A stretch of 64,000 nucleotides of DNA. Source: Cylindrotheca closterium. Its lineage: Eukaryota; Bacillariophyta; Bacillariophyceae; Bacillariales; Bacillariaceae. The notes beneath the pieces are model-generated. The model worked only from the letters and a program-made list of their open reading frames with translations. It made no database searches and was not told the DNA's origin. The DNA lies in contig CAKOGP040002202.1 in the NCBI GenBank assembly GCA_933822405.4, forward strand, positions 571,765-635,764. Direction: 5' to 3'. Both the position numbers and the translations under genes were made by a program. Positions 30,392 through 40,708 of the stretch are shown one piece after another (the first letter of the stretch is position 1; each line of letters begins with the position of its first letter).

Positions 30392-31841
30392 CTAAGCAAG
30401 TGTTATAGTTTTGGTTCCTGAGGCAGCGTTCCTTAGATGAGTCCGAAAAGCACGACCGACTTTTTCTTGCACTGCTTTCTCATCCACTTCCACCCAACAA
30501 CCCAAGCTGTCTTGTTGAAGGAAGCGCCCGCCTCCGCTCCTAATCGCTTCGATTATTTTCTCAATGATTGAAAGTCTTTTGCCTGTCAGCGCTGAGGTAT
30601 GCTGGCGCTTGAGTTCCACTTCCATCATCGCATGCAACTTAATGTTGGCAACATGTTGGCGGTATGGTTTGCCTGTTTGTAATAGTACAGTAACGTGAGC
30701 TCCAACAGCGATAAGTGTCTTTGTACAAGTGTGTTCTTGTACCTATAGAACGTACCTCTCCCAAACAATACGTCGTCATGAGTTGGGACGACAATCCTCG
30801 GCAATCCTACTCTCATCTCTTGCTGATACCGCATTTTGATGAATTCTAAATGTGCCTTCCTCTTCAAATCTCCGTCCATCGAGACGGGCAACGAGTGTAC
30901 AGGGCATCCAAACGTCATTAAGGAATAGGAACATTCTAGATGCGTTCCAAAGTGTACCTTGACCCTCGATCTCAAATTCTCAGGGAAAAAACGCAACGCA
31001 AGGTTGATCACCGATCGAAAGCCCGAGTCATTGAAACAGTAATGCACCGAACATGCCTTCAACGGTAAACCATTCTGTATCGTAATGGTGTGTTCCGTAC
31101 CGCTGCTGTCATACTTTTCCTTTACGAACTCTCCCACATTGTAAATAACGAATGTGATACCCTTCCTTTGCGTTTCGACATCTTCCACCATTGTCTCGCA
31201 AAGATAAAACATGGCACGGTACTTTTAGCAAAAAAAACAAAAATAGGTGAGAAAATCAAACAAAGTCTTCTGCTTGCAAAGCAGTGTCACAAAAAGAAAG
31301 AACGTACTTTGTTGTTAGGTATCTTGAAGGTTTGCTGTTGTGGAAGAGCAATCCAGACAGCTCTTCCAGCTCGATCTCTGATTGGAAGAATTTGCATGTA
31401 TCCAGCTTTCAATGCCTTTATATCGTCCTTATCCAAGTCCTGCAACGTGATATCCTTGCATAGCTTTTCTCGTCCAAAGAATTGCAGTTTACAATCAAAA
31501 TATCGCAGGAAGCGCTCACTTGTCTTTTGAATATCAAACTTTTCACAGCGTAAAAACTTCATTCGCAACGTCTGATTAGAGACAAAGTCTGGCGACATTT
31601 CCTCTGCCATTCGGTAAGCAATGGCTCTACGATGCGTGAGCTTGATCCTCTCCAATTCCATCTCTAATCGATCCAAACTGGACTGGACAAATTTTGGCGT
31701 CTCCTTGATCACTTCGTCCACTCCATGCATTTCATGATACACAGTCTCCCGCTCATCCAATGAAAGCTGATTCAACGCATTAGCGATGAGAGAGTCAATC
31801 TTGTCATCAGACCCCATATCGCTCTTTGACTGCTCTACCAT
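30392..31841 (-). CDS. CRAL-TRIO (Sec14-like) protein with C-terminal DUF6824, copy 2
   Basis: Exons 31841-31308, 31221-30756 and 30672-30392 give 426 residues. Intron 1 is 86 nt and phase 0; intron 2 is 83 nt and phase 1. The frame above ATG 31841 (MVEQSKSDMG) has only a TTG start. Conserved blocks are DKIDSLIANALNQLSLDERE, then LRMKFLRCEKFDIQKTSERF and LPIRDRAGRAVWIALP. After intron 1 come YRAMFYL and VEDVETQRKG, then KVHFGTHLECSYSLMTFGCP. DUF6824 is split by intron 2 (DDVLFGRG | KPYRQH) and continues with GGGRFLQQDSLGCWVEVDEK and VGRAFRTHLRN. It is nearest in sequence to copy 3 at 36910. A soluble lipid-exchange protein with an unknown C-terminal module is the best description. Confidence 0.87.
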
Positions 31842-32346
31842 TATTATCGTTTGGCCAAAATTGAAGGTGCCCGTGGGCACTAGATTTCGTTTGATATGCG
31901 AAATACTGGTACCGCGCGAAACCCCGGTCCCGATTATCAATTGGTGTATCCCTCGTCAAAATCTGGGTACGCACACCATTGTTAGATGACCGTACACGAA
32001 TGTACCTTATATCCACAAAGGTGGACCAATCAAAACAGAAAAGAAGGCTGCGAAAGAAAATCGGAGTGAAGCGTTCCAAACCCAGTAAAAAAATATTGAT
32101 CGTGAAAATGCAAAGGTCATAATTTCCCCGATGCGCTACCATCTTGAAGGGACTATGCAAAATGCGAATTTACTTTTCTTCCCAATATCACGGTATTACT
32201 CGTAGGTATTGAATCATGTATTCAGTCTACCGTATATAGATGACAATATAAAATGGTTAGGACTATATAGATATATTTGTGGTCACTGATACTAGAATGA
32301 TAATGTGCTTGGTTGGAAATCGGACAAGAAGAAAACTCGTTGTAGC
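31842..32346. other. Intergenic region
   Basis: About 500 bp between the CRAL-TRIO-DUF6824 start and the HMG-box stop, AT-rich with no gene or repeat that I can support. Confidence 0.4.
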
Positions 32347-33657
32347 TTAGTGCTGACCTCCCTGGTGTTGCGCTTGCGCTTGCTGTTGCTGCAAAAATGC
32401 TTGCAGATCGGCTGGAAACCCAGCGCCAGGACCTGGAGCACCTGCATCTCGGCCACCACCTCCGCCACCCATACCTCCCAGGGCTTGTTGGAGTCCTTGA
32501 AGTTGTCCCAAGAGTCCCATGTTGAAGCCTCCTCCTCCTAGGCCACCGGCTCCTCCAGCACCACCGAGCCCGCCTCCGCCTCCTAGACCAGCGGCACCCA
32601 ATCGGCCAAGGCCTCCTAGACCGGCAGCTCCGGTCAATCCCAAGAGACCACCCATACCGCCCATGGCTCGCTGTCTGAGCAACATTTCGTACTCGTTGAG
32701 GGAGGGTTCGCCCCGGGCAGCTGCCAGAGAAGACAGCACGGGGTTAGCTTGGCGTCCCATCAGATCTGAAGGACTGGGAGCTCCATGTTGAGAACCCCCT
32801 AGGCCATTGGATTGGCCTCCATAGCCACCGGGAGCTCCTCCAAAAGCCCCGCCTCCATTTTGGCCAAGACCATTGGGGATACCTCCGGAACCACCTTGAG
32901 AGCCATTTTGGCCGCCGAGGCCATTGTTGGAATCCGTGGGAAGACCCAACTGGGCTTGTAACTGGCGAATTTGCATGGCCCGTGCTTCAATCGTGCGGAG
33001 TTCTTCGAGGAGCTTCATTTGGATCTGCTCCCGACGAAAGGCGTCGAGTTCCATGCCTCCACCTCCACCAGCATTAGAGAGCTGCTGCTCCAAAGAAGCA
33101 GAATTGAGTCCCGAGGATCCATTGCTGGTCCCCATGGCCGCCATGGAGTTGATCGTGGCAGGTCCCTTGGCGAGAGCAGCGGAAGCCGCGGCATTGGAGG
33201 CAGCTTCCTCCTCCGCCTTTTCGGCTGCCTGTATTCGACGGAGGTTTTCTGCTTCCTCGCGTTCCTTACGGCTGCGCTTCACCATCTCTTCTTCATAGGT
33301 CTTTACCTCTTCCCGGTATCGCTTCATGTCCGTCTCCGCAAGGGAGTTGACGCGCTCCTTGTCAGAAGGGTCGAGTTCCTTCCATCTGGAAGCGATCTCT
33401 TTGGCCATGGTTTGAAAGGCAATCTCGCTCTTGCCCTCATTCTCGGTTAAGATGGCCTCGCGGGTTTCCTTGAAGAAAATGTTGTAAGCAGAGAGAGGAC
33501 GCTTGGGAAAGTCTTTTGGCTTGTGACGCCTCTTCTTCTTGGCCGTGGTGGACTTGGCCTTCTTAGCCTTGACCTTTCCTTTGCCGGTGGTCTGAGATGG
33601 TGATGCGGCGGGCATCATCTCGTCTTTGCTCGAGGACTCGTCATTAGAGGAAACCAT
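32347..33657 (-). CDS. HMG-box chromatin protein with Gly-rich C-terminus
   Basis: A single exon of 436 residues from ATG 33657. A Lys-rich N-terminal tail (residues 25-48) precedes one HMG box at about 50-122 (PKRPLSAYNIFFKETREAIL, then FQTMAKEIASRWKELDPSDK and MKRYREEVKTYEEEM). The box is of the non-sequence-specific HMGB/Nhp6 type with the usual Pro, Phe and Trp core. A charged coiled-coil linker and an Ala/Ser region follow. A long Gly/Leu-rich stretch (about 240-410) ends in a Gln-rich tail (FLQQQQAQAQ). Nuclear DNA bending or chromatin architecture is the expected role. Its promoter faces PIG-T across 1.17 kb. Confidence 0.88.
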   Translation of the reverse strand: MVSSNDESSSKDEMMPAASPSQTTGKGKVKAKKAKSTTAKKKRRHKPKDFPKRPLSAYNIFFKETREAILTENEGKSEIAFQTMAKEIASRWKELDPSDKERVNSLAETDMKRYREEVKTYEEEMVKRSRKEREEAENLRRIQAAEKAEEEAASNAAASAALAKGPATINSMAAMGTSNGSSGLNSASLEQQLSNAGGGGGMELDAFRREQIQMKLLEELRTIEARAMQIRQLQAQLGLPTDSNNGLGGQNGSQGGSGGIPNGLGQNGGGAFGGAPGGYGGQSNGLGGSQHGAPSPSDLMGRQANPVLSSLAAARGEPSLNEYEMLLRQRAMGGMGGLLGLTGAAGLGGLGRLGAAGLGGGGGLGGAGGAGGLGGGGFNMGLLGQLQGLQQALGGMGGGGGGRDAGAPGPGAGFPADLQAFLQQQQAQAQHQGGQH

Positions 33658-34824
33658 GCTTTGTTTGTATTCAGTTGGTTTTTCACTATGTGAAGAAGTT
33701 TGGAATGTGATATCCTTGGTTGCGTCGTTGTCCTATATCAGGAAACGGCGTACCAGTGGTACTGCGGCAAAAGACCAAAGTATTTTTGGCGTCGATCGTG
33801 ATCGGGCTATGATTTGAACAATCCCACTTAGCAACGGTATCCGATAAATAGGAAAGCGTCGAACAGACTTGGGACAGTTTTACCCTTCTGTTCTCACGAA
33901 AAGAAGCCTCGTTAAATGAAGAGAGCCCCGCCATATAAAAAGAACTTGAAACACACGGAAAAGATTCGGCACTTTCGATCTCTTTCAATCTAGTTTTAGT
34001 CCACGTACTATGACCCAGTGCCAAATTGGTACCAAAGCCCTATGCGGAGAAAGTTCAACTGTAACCTCCGAGTAACCGGAGCCCAGAACGTTCCGTATTT
34101 ACAGGTTGGAGAAGGGAGAAGGTCCCCCGCCATTTAGATCAGAACGGTTCTTATCTGTTTCTCGTTTTCGACATACATAACGAATATGAATGGTAAAACC
34201 ACAGAATAATTAGCCAGGTAAAAAGGATTTAGGGCAATAAATAGCCAAGTGGAAAGCATTTAGGTCAATATATGGTTTTCTAAATGTAGAAGCCAATCGG
34301 GACGCTATTGAGAGGTCATTTTGGCATCTGGTCACTAAAAACCTGCATGAAATGTCGAAAGTTCGGATTTGTTACATCAAAGACAGATGGCGAAAGTGAC
34401 AGGTGTAGGTGAAGTGTCCGTCCGCGGTACGTCCTTTAAGAGTTGCATATTCTTGGTTGCATTTTAAAAACACAGTAAAAGTATCAGGAGGTCTGCAGGT
34501 GCTATGAATTTTGGCACTTTTGATCAGACACATTCGAACATGGAGATGGCGAAAGTTGAAAGTTCAACTGCATTTCAGAACGGGATCAAAATAAAAAAGT
34601 TCCAAACATAAAAAAAACATCATTACATTCATTCGAACAAGTCAATTGTAGGACCACACCGCTCATCGCTCATCCCGCCCATTCATACCGGTACAGATCA
34701 TCATCATACATTATTGATCAATAACGTTTGTACACGTTGTATGTGAGTGTGATACCGCATAGAGACGCCAACAAGCTCGAATTACAGTACGTCAGTGAAG
34801 TTCATCCAATCTGGATATAAACAA
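33658..34824. other. Long divergent intergenic region with a TACCGGTA site
   Basis: 1.17 kb between HMG box (minus) and PIG-T (plus). It contains TACCGGTA at 34686-34693, 132 bp before the PIG-T start, and a short repeated phrase (AGCCA[GA]GT..AAAGGATTTAGG and AGCCAAGTGGAAAGCATTTAGG) near 34212-34265. A first coding exon of PIG-T might hide here, but I could not find one. No RNA gene is recognised. Confidence 0.4.
34686..34693. promoter_or_regulatory. TACCGGTA palindrome upstream of PIG-T
   Basis: Exact palindrome, 132 bp before the chosen PIG-T start codon. Confidence 0.45.
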
Positions 34825-36528
34825 ATGTCAGACCATCAAGAACCGAACGAATCCTTTGGATATGAGGAGCAAGTATTGGTGGAGTCTTACGGCGGTGTGA
34901 CTGCCTTGCGTTTGGAGGCCTCTTCTCGATGGAATCCGAACACCAAGTTTCATCCCTTTGGACATCTCAACAAGCTCTTTGAAGTTGCAGACAAGATTAT
35001 TGGAGTTGCTGATGATCTGAATAGTCCTGGCCAAGATGATGAGGACCACCAACCCTTTCTAGAAATGATAATGCAGATATCCAGCAGGGCCACACAAGAC
35101 TTGCCGTCTTCCAATAAGAAACGACTCGGTTTGGTTGCCACTATGGATGGGTCCCTGCCCACTGGTCCTTCTGGATTTATTATTCAGATCCGATCCTCTC
35201 TACCTCCATCTCCCTCCTTGACAACAAAAATTGAAGCAATGGTCCAATCCTGGATGAACGAGAGACTCATTACAACACCAATCTTGAACGCTTCCTGGGA
35301 TGTCGTTGCGGAACGTGGTGGTGGAAAAAATGACAGCGACAGTCAGAAACCACCAACCACTTTGGTGCAAGTCTTTTTGCCCACCAATGGTGCCGCGTGG
35401 AGTGCGGATGCCTTGCAGCAATCCTTTCGCGCCAGTCTCGGTTGCGAACAGCAGTCTCAGTTCATGGGAATTTCTGCCACGACATGGTCGAATCAGTTGG
35501 TGACTGGGGCTGCTTGGAACAAGCAATTGTGGTGGAAAGTATCGTCAAAAGAAAAGACAAGACGGGTAACAGTGGGGCTACAGTTGGAACAAGAAACGAA
35601 AAATGCAGAGTCACTGTTATCGTTGATGGAGTCTTCCAAGACCTCTTGTTTACTGGGCAACCGATCCATCCAACATGTTCATCCAGCTTCTTCCTCCATT
35701 TCACCACTACAATCCTACAAATTGGGTGCTTCAAAAGCATTGGAATCGAGTACCATTGACCCCTTGGCTTCGGTCGACATGGTCTTGCGCCGAACCTATC
35801 CTCAAAAGGGACGACTGGAGACTTGGATTACTGCTTCTAGCAACAACATTGCATCCTCGGAATGCTCACTGCAGTTTCGACAGGTCATTCCTCCATATCT
35901 GACTCCGTCCTGGCAGACTCTTGAAGTTCTTACCAGTAAGGAAGATACACCCAAGATTCAACCATACGTCGAGTGGATCGAAAATGGCGCCAGTGTGGTG
36001 ACTTTTTCGTTAGCATCCATATCAGAATCGTCGTTTACAGTCATGAGCTTGGAGTATGGTCCAAAATTTGTCCCATACGATGACATTCCTGGCGACCCAA
36101 ACAGGGGACGTGAATTGCCACCAGCAGTGGTTCATATTCAGTGCCCCCTCAAAAGTTTTGACTTGTACTCCAACTCGCCTCTGATGCTTCCTCCTGTCCC
36201 AGATATGAGTATGCCATTTAATGTGCTATCCCTATCTTGCAGTCTGTACGCCTACTTGATTGGGACCATCATTTCCTTGCTGGTGAAACGAGCATCCGAA
36301 AAAGTAACCTACAAACTGCATCCTGAAAAGAAACCCAAGAGTAAATTGGAAAAGTTGAAGGAGAAAATCAAATCGAAATTAAACAAACTAAAGGGTGAAA
36401 AGAATCATCAGGAAACAGATTCCAAGGAAGATGGTGACAGGGACACAAATGGCAACAACGAGAGCAATGAAAATAAACAAAACGAATCATTATTGCCGGA
36501 GAACAAAACAAACAAAGGAACAGACTGA
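34825..36528 (+). CDS. PIGT: GPI transamidase subunit PIG-T/Gpi16
   Basis: A 567-residue frame from ATG 34825. The open frame reaches 34753 but offers only a GTG start, and an upstream stop lies at 34750. The mature N-terminus begins almost at once (FGYEEQVLVESYGGVTALRL), as in PIG-T after signal removal. Near the C-terminus, SNSPLMLPPVPDMSMPFNVL is the family hallmark. One TM helix follows (SLSCSLYAYLIGTIISLLV), then a Lys-rich cytosolic tail. PIG-T is the ER-lumenal scaffold of the GPI transamidase, linked to the catalytic PIG-K. The missing signal peptide implies an unseen first exon or a misplaced start. GPI-type tails occur in at least two other genes of this window. Confidence 0.88.
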   Translation: MSDHQEPNESFGYEEQVLVESYGGVTALRLEASSRWNPNTKFHPFGHLNKLFEVADKIIGVADDLNSPGQDDEDHQPFLEMIMQISSRATQDLPSSNKKRLGLVATMDGSLPTGPSGFIIQIRSSLPPSPSLTTKIEAMVQSWMNERLITTPILNASWDVVAERGGGKNDSDSQKPPTTLVQVFLPTNGAAWSADALQQSFRASLGCEQQSQFMGISATTWSNQLVTGAAWNKQLWWKVSSKEKTRRVTVGLQLEQETKNAESLLSLMESSKTSCLLGNRSIQHVHPASSSISPLQSYKLGASKALESSTIDPLASVDMVLRRTYPQKGRLETWITASSNNIASSECSLQFRQVIPPYLTPSWQTLEVLTSKEDTPKIQPYVEWIENGASVVTFSLASISESSFTVMSLEYGPKFVPYDDIPGDPNRGRELPPAVVHIQCPLKSFDLYSNSPLMLPPVPDMSMPFNVLSLSCSLYAYLIGTIISLLVKRASEKVTYKLHPEKKPKSKLEKLKEKIKSKLNKLKGEKNHQETDSKEDGDRDTNGNNESNENKQNESLLPENKTNKGTD

Positions 36529-36909
36529 CTGAAGCGTGAAAAAGTAGACGAATAGAAGAAAACTCTGAAGTTATACAGTAGGTCGTTGGTTTCGCTGTCT
36601 ACTGTAGTCTACCGGTACCTGGTACTGTACCAGGTACAAGGCTTCTTGCCAAACACCATTCACTAGTTACCAGATACCACTGCAGTTCAACGCTTCTTTC
36701 CGAACACCGTTCACTACCGTATGTAGTTCCCCATGATATTTGGTCATTTTTGTTTCTAAAACCGTAGTTTCGGCGAAATTCTTATCATTTTGTGGGTGTT
36801 GATATATATAAGTAAATGGTTTCCACACGAGAACACTACCTGATAAAAGCTCCGCGCAATAGAACCCCCTCGGGCGAAGATGCCAGACATCGAAGACAAC
36901 CAATCTTGA
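36529..36909. promoter_or_regulatory. Intergenic region with TACCGGTA and a perfect GTAC-rich palindrome
   Basis: TACCGGTA lies at 36610-36617. It overlaps a perfect inverted repeat at 36615-36637 whose arms are GTACCTGGTAC and GTACCAGGTAC around one T. The next start codon (36910) is about 290 bp downstream. Confidence 0.45.
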
Positions 36910-38367
36910 ATGAAAATGGAAGAGGAGGTTGTCAATTACAATTTTGTTCGAGCAACAGAAAGCAAGGCCGGAATGCTAGAGTCAGATGAGATTGGGCCCG
37001 GCGATAAGATTGACTCTCTAATCGCTAATGCTTTGAATCAACTTTCATTGGATGAGCGTGAGACTGTGTATTATGAAATGCATGGAGTTGATGAAGTGAT
37101 CAACGAGACACCTGAGCTTGTGAATACCAGTTTGAATCTATTAGAGATCGAGTTGGAGAGGATAAAGGCTACACATCGCAAAGCAAATGCCTACAAAATG
37201 GCAGAGGAAATGTCGCCAGACTTCGTCCACGATCAGACTTTGCGAATGAAGTTCTTACGAAGTGAAAAGTTCGATGCGGAAAGGTCAGCAGAGAGGATGA
37301 TTAGATTTTTCGATTGCAAGCTTCACTTCTTTGGGCAAGAAAAACTATGCAATAATATCACGTTACAGGACTTGGATAAAGACGATCTCAAGGCACTGAA
37401 AGCAGGTTTTATGCAAATTCTTCCAGTACGGGACCGTGCTGGAAGGGCTGTGTTCCTTGCTGTGCCCTCAAAGCAAACATTCAACAACCCAATAAACAAA
37501 GTACGTAATTTCTTTTGTGACGCGGCAGTGAGCAAAATAGGGTGTCGGTTCTCTCATCCTTGTTTTTGTAAAGTATCGTGGGTTGTTCTATCTAGTAATG
37601 GCAATGTCGGAAGATGTGGAGACCCAGAAACGCGGGGTTTCAATCGTGGTGTACAACGTTGAAAAGTTCGAAAGGGACAAGTACGACAACGACGCTGTAG
37701 CTCACACAACATGGATACAGAATAGTGTGCCTATGAAGACGTGCGCAGTGCATTACTGTATAAGCGACTCTGCCTTTCGTTCCGTTATAAACATTGCTAT
37801 GCACTTCTTCTCTGAGGATACGAGGGCGAGAGTCAAAGTGCACTTTGGAACACACTTGGAATGTACCTATTCTTTGATGACGTTTGGATGTCCTGTGCAT
37901 TGTTTACCTGTTGGTCTCGATGGAAAGCTGAAACGAAAGGCGCATTTGGAGTTCATTAGAATGAGACAGCAACAAGAGGCTCGAGTAGGGTTGCCGAGGA
38001 TTGTACTTCCTTCCCATGACGACGTCTTATTTGGGAGAGGTAAGAACCACAAAAATGTGTGTGTTGTATATCCCATTGGTACAGCTCACTCGCGGACGTG
38101 CAACGAATAGGCAAACCATACCGTCAACATATAGCAAACCTCCGGCTTCACGAGATGATGGAAGAGGAGATGAAGCAAACAGAATCGTCGTCACTCAAAA
38201 GCAAGCGAATGTTAACAATCGAAAAGCTAACAGAAGCGATCCGACATGAAGGAGGACGATTCCTTCAACAAGACGAAGTTGGTTGCTGGGTGGAACTTGA
38301 TGAGAAAGTAGTGCACGAGAAAGTCAACCGCTCGTTTCGAACTCGCTTGAGGAATAATAAACAGTAG
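36910..38367 (+). CDS. CRAL-TRIO (Sec14-like) protein with C-terminal DUF6824, copy 3
   Basis: Exons 36910-37500, 37574-38039 and 38111-38367 give 437 residues. The introns (73 nt phase 0, 71 nt phase 1) sit at the same places as in copy 2. The shared core is DKIDSLIANALNQLSLDERE, LRMKFLRSEKFDAERSAERM, LPVRDRAGRAVFLAVPSKQ, YRGLFYLVMAMSEDVETQ and RVKVHFGTHLECTYSLMTFG. DUF6824 reads DDVLFGRG | KPYRQH, then GGRFLQQDEVGCWVELDEKV and VNRSFRTRLRN. It runs in the opposite direction to copy 2 and is separated from it by HMG box and PIG-T, so this is a dispersed or inverted duplicate. Function as for copy 2, likely lipid binding or exchange. Confidence 0.87.
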
Positions 38368-38447
38368 CACTTACTTATTTCATGCTAGATCAATATTAGA
38401 CTCCATCCTTCGACACGTTCGATTTTACTAATCATAATACTGCCACT

Positions 38448-39134
38448 TCAATTAGCTTCGAAGCTCAGAACAAAGTCTCTCATTGACTGTAATATAGAAC
38501 GAACGCCCCCGTTCTTGCTATTTTGGATTCGCTCGTCCATGGAAGAACGATACGCATCGTATCGCTCTGCCCGCGACATTTGAGGAGTGTAAATAGAATC
38601 GGGATCCTGAAGGCGACGAAAATAGGCACACAAAAAGTCAGAAAGGAGATGCTTCCCAAGTTTCGTTCCGCCTGTCAAAATACTATCATGTACATCTTTC
38701 TTTTCACTCACCAATACAGCGTCTGGGTCGTCTAGCGGCTCGAGCAGGAAATCCTTGAATCTCGCCAAGATTTCATTTGTCGTGGCTTCATCTCCTACCG
38801 CCTCCAGTAGTTCGCCCGTCATTTCCTTCATTTGAACTTGGCGCAACGAAATCTGAATACTGTATTGCTGGTTTTGTTTGGTGTTGCCAGCAGCCTGGTA
38901 GTTGAGTGGATTGAAGGATTGAAAGTCGACACCGTCCTTGACTTCTTCCTTATCATCGTCGCCAAATATTGATCGAAGTGATGTGGAGAAGGTCCTTGAT
39001 GTTCTGGTAGATGTGGAAGTGAGGGACGGTATCGGCGCAAACGATTCGATGGAAGATGTCATCAGGGTGCCAACGCATAAAATCACCCCCCAAATTGTCA
39101 GTGAACCGAATAAAGATATCCTTGCTTTTGGCAT
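38448..39134 (-). CDS. Plastid-targeted conserved hypothetical protein
   Basis: A 228-residue single exon from ATG 39134. The N-terminus has a signal peptide (LFGSLTIWGVILCVGTLM) ending in SSIESFAPIPS, a good match to the diatom ASAFAP-type plastid motif with the critical Phe, followed by a Ser/Thr/Arg-rich transit region. The mature part is soluble and helical, with SLRQVQMKEMTGELLEAVGD, FLLEPLDDPDAVL and DSIYTPQMSRAERYDAY. I recognise no domain. Import through four plastid membranes is inferred from the leader. It is divergent from TrhO, also plastid-type, across 286 bp. Confidence 0.7.
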   Translation of the reverse strand: MPKARISLFGSLTIWGVILCVGTLMTSSIESFAPIPSLTSTSTRTSRTFSTSLRSIFGDDDKEEVKDGVDFQSFNPLNYQAAGNTKQNQQYSIQISLRQVQMKEMTGELLEAVGDEATTNEILARFKDFLLEPLDDPDAVLVSEKKDVHDSILTGGTKLGKHLLSDFLCAYFRRLQDPDSIYTPQMSRAERYDAYRSSMDERIQNSKNGGVRSILQSMRDFVLSFEAN

Positions 39135-39420
39135 CGTGGATGTTTCAGCTGAAGCTATAGGTGTATGAAAGGGTGTCTTGTGAATGGGAGTGTTTCACAG
39201 TTTACTGTGACAACAACGGCTCGTAGAAGTTTCAGGTGGAATGTTTGAATAAATAACTTCAACCAGTGAATGTAGAACAGATATAGTCCCAATTAAAGGG
39301 ATCGACCTAGTCCCAAATTACGAATTCGGACCCATCTCCAGTTTTATTAGCCGGGCACGCAAAAACATCATCATTCAAAATCATTCATCCAGATATTGAA
39401 GGACAACTTCCTACGACACA

Positions 39421-40590
39421 ATGAGCTTGCAACGACGAAGTACATTGTTTAGATATGCGATCGCCTCACTGTTAGTGAAGTCTTCCGTAGAATTTGTTGC
39501 GCCACGAGCCACTTGCTGGAGTGGCTACTATTATCTGTTGATACGACCACGACACCAACATGACGAACGATTCGCAGCAGAATCCAGCAACCACCACCAC
39601 CACCACCAAATCAAAGTAACGTTACAAAGGCGGGATGGCTTCCAGACATATCTTCCATCGTCCTACAGCAGCAGTGAAGATACTACGAGTAGTATTTCTC
39701 AACCACCTTCCTCCACGACATCGGGTTCCTCGGCGGTCCGTTCCCAGCGGCCACTCCCCACCGATTCTGACAAACTCCAGATGATTTCCTTTTACAAATT
39801 TACCCCTCTCGCCAACCCAGAAGAATGCCGAGACACTCTGTTTGAGAAAATCCAAGAAATTCCGGGTCTTTGTGGTTCCATTTACTTGGCACAAGAAGGA
39901 ATCAATGGCCAGATGGCGGTTCCACCTCATCACCTCGACGAGCTTTTGGAGGCGTGTTCGAGCAGTCTGTCATCTTTGGATCTATTCGTCGACGAGAAAC
40001 CGAATCTTGGGGATGTGGTCCCAATCTCGACCCCTACCTTTGATAAATTGATTGTTCGAACTCGCGACTATGTGCTCAGAGATGGTATCGATTCAGAGAT
40101 TGGTAGGACATTGGATTGGAGTGATGCCGGGCCCGAACTAGAGGCCGACGAATGGCACGAGGCGGTCATGAACAGAGGATCCGATAATAAGATTAAGAAT
40201 AAGAATAATAGTATGGGAGCCTTGTTGGATTGCCGGAATTTGTACGAGTCAGAGGAAGGAACCTTTCGTGGAGCCACTCCTTTGGAAACGGATAATTTTC
40301 AAGATTCCTGGTCTCAGTTGGATGGAATGACCAAGGATCTTTCGAAAGACGAACCAGTCTATATCTTTTGTACTGGTGGAATTCGCTGTGTCAAGGTTGG
40401 CGCCTATCTGAAACAGCATTTGGGATTTGACAATGTGAAACGGTTAAAGAATGGGATCATTGGATATCAAAAATGGGCAGAAGAGAATCCAGGTGAACCC
40501 TCCGCTTGGGAGGGAGAGAATTTTTTGTTTGACAAGCGCTGGTCTGAAAACAAGGGGGAAGTAAACGAAGAGACAATAGAAAAAGAGTGA
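39421..40590 (+). CDS. trhO: Plastid-type tRNA U34 hydroxylase TrhO (rhodanese family)
   Basis: A 389-residue single exon from ATG 39421. The leader contains VKSSVEFVAPRATCW, an ASAFAP-like motif, followed by a His/Ser-rich spacer to about residue 118. The conserved N-terminal domain begins at MISFYKFTPL and includes YLAQEGINGQMAVP, KPNLGDVVPISTP and KLIVRTRDYVL. The rhodanese domain has ALLDCRNLYE and the active-site loop IFCTGGIRCVKVGAYL with the catalytic Cys. Bacterial TrhO (UPF0176/YceA) hydroxylates uridine 34 of tRNAs toward 5-methoxy/carboxymethoxy-uridine. A bacterial-type enzyme with a plastid leader suggests plastid tRNA modification (inference). Confidence 0.88.
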   Translation: MSLQRRSTLFRYAIASLLVKSSVEFVAPRATCWSGYYYLLIRPRHQHDERFAAESSNHHHHHQIKVTLQRRDGFQTYLPSSYSSSEDTTSSISQPPSSTTSGSSAVRSQRPLPTDSDKLQMISFYKFTPLANPEECRDTLFEKIQEIPGLCGSIYLAQEGINGQMAVPPHHLDELLEACSSSLSSLDLFVDEKPNLGDVVPISTPTFDKLIVRTRDYVLRDGIDSEIGRTLDWSDAGPELEADEWHEAVMNRGSDNKIKNKNNSMGALLDCRNLYESEEGTFRGATPLETDNFQDSWSQLDGMTKDLSKDEPVYIFCTGGIRCVKVGAYLKQHLGFDNVKRLKNGIIGYQKWAEENPGEPSAWEGENFLFDKRWSENKGEVNEETIEKE

Positions 40591-40608
40591 TTTGGTAACA
40601 AATAGTCG

Positions 40609-40616
40609 TACCGGTA
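40609..40616. promoter_or_regulatory. TACCGGTA palindrome in a 3'-3' intergenic region
   Basis: Exact copy between the convergent ends of TrhO and the saccharopine-dehydrogenase-like gene, so here it is not upstream of a start. Confidence 0.4.
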
Positions 40617-40708
40617 GTAGATTGACGCACTGTGAATAGTTCAAATGATAGCAAGGTAAGAGCCGTATATTACAGTATTAAAAAAATACACTACATATAT
40701 GTCTACCT

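Noticed and set aside
32519..33450. Pro-rich plus-strand frames opposite the HMG-box gene
   Set aside because: They are complements of the Gly-rich and charged coding regions on the minus strand.
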